NCBI GenBank assembly: GCA_019454165.1
Contig: CP075367.1
Coordinates: forward strand, 1,838,805 to 1,902,804
From: Anaerolineales bacterium
GTDB lineage: Bacteria > Chloroflexota > Anaerolineae > Anaerolineales > UBA11579
Direction: 5' to 3'
Length of the DNA stretch: 64,000 nt
Within the stretch, counting starts at the first letter, position 1. Each line of letters opens with the position of its first letter. Positions 9,118 through 15,267 of this stretch are shown here, piece after piece. The position numbers and the translations under genes were made by a program. A model generated the notes under the pieces. The model saw only the letters and a program-made list of their open reading frames with translations. It had not been told where the DNA came from and ran no database searches.

Positions 9118-10331
9118 GCCTTTACTCCTTGCGGGCGCAGCAGCCACCAGCGCAACCAATACAAATTGATAGCCAAAAAGATCGGTGTGACCAACAACAA
9201 GCTCAGATGCTCACCAAATTGCGTGACTTCCTGCGGCAATGTCATCAAGAACAGTACCCATATCCCAACGAACAGGATCGGCAACAGCACCCACACCGCC
9301 CGCGGCTGGCTGGTGCGCCGCTGCCACAAAGCCAGCAACCACACCACCGCCAGCAGCAAAATCACATGATTAGAGCTGGTGGAGGGCATGCCCACCAGCG
9401 GCCCCAAGGTTAACGTGACGCACAGCGTCCACAGCAGCCAGTCAAAGCGCTGCCCGGCCGCGCTCATCCACTCATAGAAAAGCAGCAAACCCAGGAGCGC
9501 GCTCACCACCAAGCCAGCGGTATGCCCGCGCGTTCCCCACCACGCCTCAAACACGCCGATCAGCGTGCCAGGCGGGGTATAGCTGCTGTACAGCAGCACT
9601 TGCGCCAGGTTTTCTGCCGCCCAGGTGGGTTGCAAAACAAATGACACGCCGCACAGCACCAGCATGCATACACCGAACGACACCAACAAGCTGCGCCGCT
9701 TCTGAGACAAGGCCCACGCAAAGATCAGCACCAGAGGCAGCAGCACCATCTGTGGCTTGATCGTGCTCAGCGCAAAGGTCAGTCCGGCCAGCCCATCCCG
9801 CCCGCGGCGCATGGCATACAAGCCCAGCGCTACGAACATGCTCACCATCACCGCCGCGTTGCCATCCACCAGCGGCTTGGCGCTGTGGAACCATGTCAGC
9901 GCGAACAGCAGCAGCGCCACCAGCGGCCAGCGGCTCGGCCGCCAGCCGCTGAACCCGAGCGCGGCCAGCACGATGATCGCGATGACGATCTCCTGGGCGG
10001 TGATCCACAACGCCCGCGCCAACGGATAATCCTCAACAAGCCCAAAAGGCGCAAACACCAGCATGGAATAAAAGGGGTACGCGAACAGAGCAGCATCTTC
10101 CCCTTCATCCGCCACACGTCCGTACATACGGTCTTGAATGGCAGCAGTGGTTTCAGCGCTGTAAGGATTTTGACGTTCTATAATGAAAAGGCGTGTGCCC
10201 ACCCAGCGCGGCAGGAAGTCATTGCCGCCCGGGCTGACCCGCGTGAAGCGCAGGTTCACGGCGGTCAGCATGGCCGCCAAAACGCCCAGCACAACAACAC
10301 TAACCAGGATGCGCAGCCAGGCCGTGCGCAT
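9114..10331 (-). CDS. GT87-like membrane mannosyltransferase (DUF2029 family)
   Basis: 405 residues with an N-terminal anchor and about nine further hydrophobic segments. The first extracytoplasmic loop has GGNDFLPRWVGTRLFIIERQ followed by NPYS, the Asp-containing DF..Y/W..G......NPY pattern of GT87 (alpha-1,2-mannosyltransferase-like) proteins. The family takes sugars from polyprenyl-phosphate donors on the outer membrane face. A later HSAKPLVDGN segment matches the family's second conserved loop. It begins one base after the methyltransferase stop and is followed by a coupled GTGA start, so it is a central gene of the envelope operon. Confidence 0.72.
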   Translation of the reverse strand: MRTAWLRILVSVVVLGVLAAMLTAVNLRFTRVSPGGNDFLPRWVGTRLFIIERQNPYSAETTAAIQDRMYGRVADEGEDAALFAYPFYSMLVFAPFGLVEDYPLARALWITAQEIVIAIIVLAALGFSGWRPSRWPLVALLLFALTWFHSAKPLVDGNAAVMVSMFVALGLYAMRRGRDGLAGLTFALSTIKPQMVLLPLVLIFAWALSQKRRSLLVSFGVCMLVLCGVSFVLQPTWAAENLAQVLLYSSYTPPGTLIGVFEAWWGTRGHTAGLVVSALLGLLLFYEWMSAAGQRFDWLLWTLCVTLTLGPLVGMPSTSSNHVILLLAVVWLLALWQRRTSQPRAVWVLLPILFVGIWVLFLMTLPQEVTQFGEHLSLLLVTPIFLAINLYWLRWWLLRPQGVKA

Positions 10332-10332
10332 G

Positions 10333-10938
10333 CTACCGCTCAGCCATGGCCCACAAATTCATGCCCAATTCAAATGTGCCGACTCTAAAATTGTCGATCG
10401 CAAAACCGGCGCGGCCAAAATGCCAGGCAAGCAAGGGCTTGCTATAGCCAATGACATGCTCATTGATCTCTTCGCGGCTCACAAAACCCAACCGAGCCAA
10501 GAACTTGAGCAGGCTGTCCGTCCAGCCTGCGGGAGTGGTCAGGATCACTCGGCCGCCCGGCTTCAGCACACGATAGGCTTCCTTAAGAATGGCCGCCAGA
10601 CTCTCAGGGCGAATGTGCTCGGCAACAGCCAACAATGTGATCACGCTCAGTTCGCCATCTTTGAATGGCAGGCTGGGCGTCTCATTCAAATTGCGCACAT
10701 GCCAGGTGATCTGCTCATCTGGCACAGAGGCCGGCAACTGGTCGATCGCAAACTTCTGCTTGAAGTTCGTATGGGTCAGAAAGAACGGGAAGCTGCCGCA
10801 GCCTACATCCAGGATGGCGCCTTGGCGCAGCTCATCCGGGATGAGCGAGTTCGCCCTCTTGGCGCGCATGCGCGAGAGGAAAGTTTCCAGCAGGCCGTGG
10901 CCGCGTGTGACGGGAGTATTGTGGGGGTCTGTGCTCAT
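10333..10938 (-). CDS. Class I SAM-dependent methyltransferase
   Basis: 201 residues. Motif I reads ILDVGCGSFPFF, an acidic residue follows in FAIDQLP, and LLAVAEHI and PGGRVILTTPAG complete the Rossmann-type methyltransferase core. There are no membrane segments. Being second in an operon of membrane glycosyltransferases, it may cap or modify a glycan or lipid carrier, but that is contextual. The ATG overlaps the stop of the preceding membrane gene as ATGA. The substrate is unknown. Confidence 0.8.
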   Translation of the reverse strand: MSTDPHNTPVTRGHGLLETFLSRMRAKRANSLIPDELRQGAILDVGCGSFPFFLTHTNFKQKFAIDQLPASVPDEQITWHVRNLNETPSLPFKDGELSVITLLAVAEHIRPESLAAILKEAYRVLKPGGRVILTTPAGWTDSLLKFLARLGFVSREEINEHVIGYSKPLLAWHFGRAGFAIDNFRVGTFELGMNLWAMAER

Positions 10939-12389
10939 TCACTTTGTCCAAACAACCGTGTGATTTCGTCTTCGTACAACAGCTGCCAGCCTACGGCCGG
11001 CAGCAGCTTGCTCAGCGGCCAGCTGGGTTCCAGCAAGACCAGCTTTACATCGCGGCTGGCCAGGGCCTGTTCCCAGCCGGGCTCGGCGTTGGCGATCCGC
11101 AGCCATTCGCCCAGCACCTCATCGCCATAAAGATCCGTGCGGCCATCCGCAAACACAGGATATTCCGGCAACGCCCAGACCAGATAGCCGCCCCAATTAT
11201 ACGAGTTGAATATCCGCCCTTCAGGGCGCTGTCCTTTTAGATAGTCCACCGCGCCCACCGGCAGGCTGGCGCGGAAGTGTTGCTCGTTGACCTGTGCGGG
11301 TAACACAATGCTGGCCTTGGCCGTCACGGCGGCCAGCGCAAGCACCAGCATGATGACGTGCAAGATGGCTTGCGGGCGCGTAGGGCTGCGGCGGTAACGC
11401 AGCTTTTTCTCCAGCCGCAGCAAGCTGTTGGGCATATTGCGGCTCAGCACGATTGGCGCGGCCAACGCGAACAGGGCCACGTTGCGCACCGCCAGCAAGC
11501 TCATCCCGCCCAGCACGCCCACCAACAGCAAGTCGTAGAGTGCCGGCCGGCGCGGCGCAAAGATAAGCGCCAGCACGGTGAGTGCTGCCAACAGGCCGAA
11601 TGGCCAAATACGCGTTTCATGAAAATTAGGAGACTGCCACTCCTGGATGTAGCCGCGCAACACGTCCATCTCCACCGTGTCGAATGGATAGCGCAGCATC
11701 ACGGGGCCAGACGGATTGATGCACACCGCCAACAGCATACCGCTCGCGGCCAGCGCCAATGTCTGTCCCCACTCGCGCCAAGCCTGCGCCCGGCTGCCCT
11801 TTTGTCCGCGTTCCGGCCACCAGGTCACCACGCGCTCCAGCGCATACAGCCCCAGCAAAATGAACCCGACTATGAAACCCGGGTGACTGTTGGCCCAGGC
11901 CAACATCACCACCGGCAGCCACAGCAGGCGCCGCGGCTGCCCGGCGCGGGCGGTCTCCAGCAGCCACAGGCACACGGCGCTGAACACAAAACTCCACAAA
12001 TATGGCCGCGCCGCCCAATACACCGCCGAACTGGCCGCAGCCAGCAGCAGGATGCCGCTTTGCAAAAAGATGCCGCCGCGGCTCAACGACTTATACACAA
12101 AGACAAAAGCCAACGTCACCAGCGCCGCCGCCCACAAGTTCAGGCCGGCAAACCCAGCCCACTGGTGCAGCAAATACAGCTGCACTTCGCTCACCCAGGC
12201 CGCGCTGGGATACAGCCACGCCGCCCCGGCTCGCGTGTACGAAAACGTATCCGCAGCCGGCACCCCGCTCTGCAAGATCAGTTCGCCGGTGCGCAGATGC
12301 CACCAGGTATCCGTATCCGTGGAGATACGCAGCGCCATGGCAAAGATAGCCACAAAAGCAAGCGCGATGACGAGACGGCGAAAGGACAT
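10935..12389 (-). CDS. Polytopic membrane protein, first gene of the envelope operon
   Basis: I prefer ATG 12389 (484 residues, MSFRRLVIALAFVAI) over an in-frame GTG at 12425 because the latter lies inside the divergent PadR promoter region. The first outer loop is DTDTWWHLRTGELILQSG followed by VPAADTFSYT and WLYPSAAWVSE, a pattern common in uncharacterised bacterial membrane proteins related to GT-C enzymes. About ten hydrophobic segments follow. The last 100 residues are soluble and contain VFADGRTDLYGDEVL. It begins the minus-strand operon that runs to 4195. It could be a glycosyltransferase or a glycan-related membrane protein. Confidence 0.65.
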   Translation of the reverse strand: MSFRRLVIALAFVAIFAMALRISTDTDTWWHLRTGELILQSGVPAADTFSYTRAGAAWLYPSAAWVSEVQLYLLHQWAGFAGLNLWAAALVTLAFVFVYKSLSRGGIFLQSGILLLAAASSAVYWAARPYLWSFVFSAVCLWLLETARAGQPRRLLWLPVVMLAWANSHPGFIVGFILLGLYALERVVTWWPERGQKGSRAQAWREWGQTLALAASGMLLAVCINPSGPVMLRYPFDTVEMDVLRGYIQEWQSPNFHETRIWPFGLLAALTVLALIFAPRRPALYDLLLVGVLGGMSLLAVRNVALFALAAPIVLSRNMPNSLLRLEKKLRYRRSPTRPQAILHVIMLVLALAAVTAKASIVLPAQVNEQHFRASLPVGAVDYLKGQRPEGRIFNSYNWGGYLVWALPEYPVFADGRTDLYGDEVLGEWLRIANAEPGWEQALASRDVKLVLLEPSWPLSKLLPAVGWQLLYEDEITRLFGQSE

Positions 12390-12415
12390 AGGGGAAATAG
12401 TAATAGAGTTTGCCC

Positions 12416-12444
12416 TTGACAACACTCTTATGTCATAGTACCTT
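12416..12444 (+). promoter_or_regulatory. Promoter of the padR operon
   Basis: A perfect -35 TTGACA (12416-12421), 17-nt spacer, and a weak -10 TACCTT (12439-12444). The weak -10 lies inside the padR operator palindrome, so repressor and RNA polymerase would exclude each other. Confidence 0.6.
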
Positions 12445-12462
12445 TGTATAGAAAGGTACTAT
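12435..12462. promoter_or_regulatory. Palindromic operator of the PadR regulator
   Basis: ATAGTACCTTT, a 6-nt spacer, then the exact reverse complement AAAGGTACTAT, ending one base before the padR ATG. It covers the -10 box and the expected start point, so it is a natural autorepression site. Confidence 0.7.
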
Positions 12463-12463
12463 T

Positions 12464-12787
12464 ATGGAGAAGAGTCCAAAATTTGCCCCACTGCGCAAGG
12501 GCCTGCTGGAGTTCCTCATCCTGACCATCGTGTCTTCCGGCAAGGTCTACGCCGCAGACATCCTGGAGCGCCTCAGCCAGACCGACTTTGCCACCCAGGA
12601 GGGCACGCTCTACCCCCTGCTCAGCAAACTGCGCCGCGATGAGCTACTGGACTACGAATGGCAGGAGTCAGATGCAGGCCCACCCCGCAAGTATTACAAG
12701 CTCACGCCAGCTGGGCGCAAACAGCTGGCAGAGTTCAACGCTTACTGGGAACAACTAACTACGTTAATAAGTGAACTAGGAGAATAA
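12464..12787 (+). CDS. PadR-family transcriptional regulator
   Basis: 107 residues, the usual size for the short PadR class. A winged helix-turn-helix begins with LRKGLLEFLILTIVSSGKVY and continues with the family's wing region EGTLYPLLSKLRRDELLDYE and PPRKYYKLTPAGRKQL. Such proteins are dimeric repressors. The gene is immediately followed by a PspC-domain membrane protein, a pairing common for this class, and an 11-bp inverted repeat over its promoter suggests it represses its own operon. The inducing signal is unknown; envelope stress is a reasonable guess from the partner. Confidence 0.92.
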   Translation: MEKSPKFAPLRKGLLEFLILTIVSSGKVYAADILERLSQTDFATQEGTLYPLLSKLRRDELLDYEWQESDAGPPRKYYKLTPAGRKQLAEFNAYWEQLTTLISELGE

Positions 12788-12789
12788 AA

Positions 12790-13311
12790 GTGAAGAATTT
12801 AGTCCTCATCCAGCTCAGCGGTCACACCGCCAGCTTCCAAGCCGAGCAAGACGCTTATGATGCCCTGCGCCGCTATCTCGACCGTGCCCGGCGCAGCCTG
12901 CAAGCTGACCCAGACCACGAGGAAGTCTTGCGCGACCTGGAGCAGTCCATCGGCGATAAATTCGCTGCTCGCCTGCAATCAGCGGAGCAGGTGCTAACCC
13001 TCGGCGACATCAACGCCGTGCTAGCGGACGTTGGCCCCGTGGCTGGCGAGCCCACTGCAGCCGACACGCCTCCTAAAGGCCGGCGCCGATTGGTGCGCAT
13101 TCAAGAAGGCCAGGAGATTCTTGGGATTTGTCAGGGGCTTTCAGCGTACTCTGATATCAACGTCGATTGGCTGAGAACTATCTTCATTGGATTGGCCCTT
13201 GTCACCGGAGGCGCCTTCATCCTCGTCTATTTTGCGGCGGCCTTCTTCCTACCCGTTGTCGCTACTCGCGAAGAATTCTTCGCTAAATATGGAAGCAACT
13301 CAGCACTGTAA
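12790..13311 (+). CDS. PspC-domain membrane protein with N-terminal DUF1700-like region
   Basis: 173 residues starting at GTG 12790, two bases after the padR stop. Residues about 15-75 are a helical cytosolic region (EQDAYDALRRYLDRARRSLQ). A PspC domain follows (about 100-160): RRLVRIQEGQEILGICQGLSAY then NVDWLRTIFIGLALVTGG and a membrane helix ending FFLP. PspC proteins act in envelope stress responses; here it is probably an inner-membrane protein under control of the co-transcribed PadR. A bidirectional terminator follows at 13331. Confidence 0.85.
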   Translation: MKNLVLIQLSGHTASFQAEQDAYDALRRYLDRARRSLQADPDHEEVLRDLEQSIGDKFAARLQSAEQVLTLGDINAVLADVGPVAGEPTAADTPPKGRRRLVRIQEGQEILGICQGLSAYSDINVDWLRTIFIGLALVTGGAFILVYFAAAFFLPVVATREEFFAKYGSNSAL

Positions 13312-13330
13312 AGTAGACCGACCCAATAAA

Positions 13331-13358
13331 AAAGGCGCCTACCGGCGCCTTTTTTTTT
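13331..13358. terminator. Bidirectional terminator between the PspC gene and rpoD
   Basis: AAAGGCGCC, loop TACC, GGCGCCTTT followed by seven more T; A-rich on the other side, so it can serve both converging genes. Confidence 0.9.
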
Positions 13359-13370
13359 ATTTTTCATGTT

Positions 13371-14618
13371 TTAGTTCTCGCCCAAATACTCTTTGAGCTT
13401 CTTGCTCACCACCGGGTGGCGCAAGCGGCTCAGCGCCTGGGCCTCGATCTGGCGCACACGCTCACGCGTCACGCCCATCTTGCTGCCCACTTCTTCCAGC
13501 GTATAGGCTTGGCCATCCAGCAAACCGTAGCGCAGTTGCAGAATACGCACTTCGCGCGGCGGCAGGCCATCCAGCACCTCGCCCAGGTGCTGGCGCAGCA
13601 AGTTATAGGTTGCCGAGTCGTCGGGCGCCGGGGCTTCGTGATCCTGAATAAAGTCGCCCAACACCGAATCTTCCTCATCGTCCGTGGGGGTCTCCAACGA
13701 GAGCGGGCGGCGGGCCACCTGGATCATGTTCTCCACCTTCTTGGCGGGCACATCCAGGGCGGCGGCCAGCTCCTCCACCGATGGTTCACGGCCCAGGCGC
13801 TGGGTCAGCTGGTGCTGCACACGCAGCAGCTTGTTGATCTGGTCGCCCATGTGGACCGGCACACGGATGGTGCGCCCCTGGTCGGCGATCGCGCGCGTCA
13901 CTGCCTGGCGGATCCACCAGGTGGCATAGGTGCTGAACTTGTGGCCGCGACGGTAATCGAACTTCTTGGCGGCGCGGATCAGGCCAATATTGCCTTCCTG
14001 GATCAGGTCCTGGAAGGGCACGCCACGCCCCATGTACTTCTTGGCAACACTGATCACCAGACGGCTGTTGGCCGTGATCAGATGCTCACGGGCAGCCCAG
14101 CCATCCTCAATATTGAAGCGATACTTGCCGCGCTGGGCCTCTTCCAGGCGGCCCGAGGCCAACACTTCGCGGGCGATACGGCCCTTTTCGATGCGCTTGG
14201 CCAGGCTTACTTCCTCGGCCGCGGTCAGCAGGGGTACCCGCCCCACTTCCTTGAGGTACAGGCCGATCATGTCATCGGTGTCGATGTTAGCCAGGTAATT
14301 GTCGTCAGCTTCGCGCTGGCGGCGGCTTTCGCTCTCTTCTTCCTCTAAATCCTCGTCCCCGCTCAGGTCAGCATCCGCCGCCTGCTCCAGACCCTCCGGA
14401 TCGTCCACATAGGCCACCCCGGCGCCCAACAGGGCGGCAAAGGCTTCCTCCAGCTTGTCTACGTCTCGTTCAGCCTCAGGGAAGAAGTTGAGGATGTCAT
14501 CGATCGTGACATAGCCTTGTTTACGGCCTAATTCAATTAAACGGACAACTGCAGGGTGATCTCGGTCTTGATCGTGGTCGTTTTCAACGATATCGCTAAG
14601 GATCTTTTCGTTCAGCAC
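13371..14618 (-). CDS. rpoD: Primary RNA polymerase sigma factor (sigma-70/SigA)
   Basis: 415 residues. The N-terminus has a region 1.1-like helical domain (LIELGRKQGYVTIDDILNFF), then an acidic linker. Region 1.2 follows (DDMIGLYLKEVGRVPLLTA), then region 2 (LITANSRLVISVAKKYMGRG, FQDLIQEGNIGLIRAAKKFD, FSTYATWWIRQAVTRAI), region 3, and region 4 with GVTRERVRQIEAQALSRLRH. All primary sigma hallmarks are present and the long non-conserved insert of proteobacterial RpoD is absent. It recognises -10/-35 promoters such as those listed here. A leader of about 110 nt with a terminator-like hairpin lies upstream. Confidence 0.96.
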   Translation of the reverse strand: MLNEKILSDIVENDHDQDRDHPAVVRLIELGRKQGYVTIDDILNFFPEAERDVDKLEEAFAALLGAGVAYVDDPEGLEQAADADLSGDEDLEEEESESRRQREADDNYLANIDTDDMIGLYLKEVGRVPLLTAAEEVSLAKRIEKGRIAREVLASGRLEEAQRGKYRFNIEDGWAAREHLITANSRLVISVAKKYMGRGVPFQDLIQEGNIGLIRAAKKFDYRRGHKFSTYATWWIRQAVTRAIADQGRTIRVPVHMGDQINKLLRVQHQLTQRLGREPSVEELAAALDVPAKKVENMIQVARRPLSLETPTDDEEDSVLGDFIQDHEAPAPDDSATYNLLRQHLGEVLDGLPPREVRILQLRYGLLDGQAYTLEEVGSKMGVTRERVRQIEAQALSRLRHPVVSKKLKEYLGEN

Positions 14619-14682
14619 TTACGGGATGCTCTTTTCGACTGTGGGCCTCACAAGGAATTGCACAAAACAGGGGCATAAAAAG

Positions 14683-14705
14683 CCAGCAACGGGTGCTGTT
14701 GCTGG
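14683..14705 (-). promoter_or_regulatory. Terminator-like hairpin in the rpoD leader
   Basis: On the minus strand CCAGCAAC, 7-nt loop, GTTGCTGG is followed by CTTTTTAT. It lies about 25-45 nt downstream of the expected rpoD transcription start and about 65 nt before the ATG. The plus strand also ends in a T-run. Confidence 0.5.
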
Positions 14706-14735
14706 TGTGTTTTTTAGCTTTCCGAGTGGATTGTC

Positions 14736-14765
14736 AATATACAGCGAATCAAAGAGCCGAGTCAA
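14736..14765 (-). promoter_or_regulatory. Promoter of rpoD
   Basis: Minus strand: TTGACT, 18-nt spacer, TATATT. The expected start near 14728 gives a leader of about 110 nt. Confidence 0.7.
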
Positions 14766-14815
14766 CAACGAAATCTTTTTAGCCCATTTCTGCTCGAAAA
14801 CACCTGTCTGGGCCA

Positions 14816-14821
14816 TATAAT
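14816..14821 (+). promoter_or_regulatory. -10 box 6 nt before a start codon (leaderless type)
   Basis: TATAAT followed by CACGCT and the ATG at 14828. No Shine-Dalgarno can fit, so transcription probably starts at or next to the A of ATG. Confidence 0.6.
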
Positions 14822-14827
14822 CACGCT

Positions 14828-15130
14828 ATGTACTACGGAATCCACGGGAAATTCACCGCTACCCCCAACAACGGCCCCGCCTTGCTGGGCATCCTGCTCG
14901 AGGCCGCCGAGGGCCTGCGCCAGAACCCTGACTGTCTCATCTACCTCGTCAGCGTCCAACCTGATGACCCGGATGCCGTCTGGGTCAGCGAAGTCTGGGT
15001 CAGCCAGGCCGCCCATCAGGCATCTCTGGACGACCAGGCCACCCGAGAGCTGATCGCCCAGGCCCGGCCACTCATCGCCGGCATTTCGGAGCGGGTAGAG
15101 CTGCATACCAAAGGCGGCAAAGGCCTCTAA
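14828..15130 (+). CDS. ABM-domain protein, putative quinol monooxygenase family
   Basis: 100 residues forming a ferredoxin-like alpha/beta fold: YYGIHGKFTATPNNGPALLG, then LIYLVSVQPDDPDAVWVSEV, WVSQAAHQASLDD and a final strand. This is the antibiotic biosynthesis monooxygenase (ABM/YgiN) pattern, small dimeric proteins, some of which oxidise quinols or polyketides without cofactors. The catalytic chemistry cannot be confirmed because many members lack known activity. The start codon has a TATAAT box six bases upstream and no ribosome site. Confidence 0.8.
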   Translation: MYYGIHGKFTATPNNGPALLGILLEAAEGLRQNPDCLIYLVSVQPDDPDAVWVSEVWVSQAAHQASLDDQATRELIAQARPLIAGISERVELHTKGGKGL

Positions 15131-15147
15131 GCCTCATTTGGGGCTGC

Positions 15148-15177
15148 TTGACGTAAAACCTATCCACAAATTACAAT
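15148..15177 (+). promoter_or_regulatory. Promoter upstream of hppA
   Basis: TTGACG, 18-nt spacer, TACAAT; expected start near 15184, giving an hppA leader of about 85 nt that contains the hairpin at 15199-15232. Confidence 0.6.
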
Positions 15178-15198
15178 CAATTCTTGCATTGCCTAACC

Positions 15199-15232
15199 AA
15201 GCGCCGTCGGCATTTTGCCATCGGCGCTTTTT
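15199..15232 (+). terminator. Terminator-like hairpin between the ABM gene and hppA
   Basis: AAGCGCCG and CGGCGCTT form the outer stem, an inner GGCA/TGCC pair extends it, and a run of five T follows. It lies downstream of the apparent hppA promoter, so it could be an attenuator for hppA as well as a terminator for the gene before it. Confidence 0.65.
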
Positions 15233-15267
15233 AAGGAAAAGCACAATCTTTCACAGGAGTTATTTGC

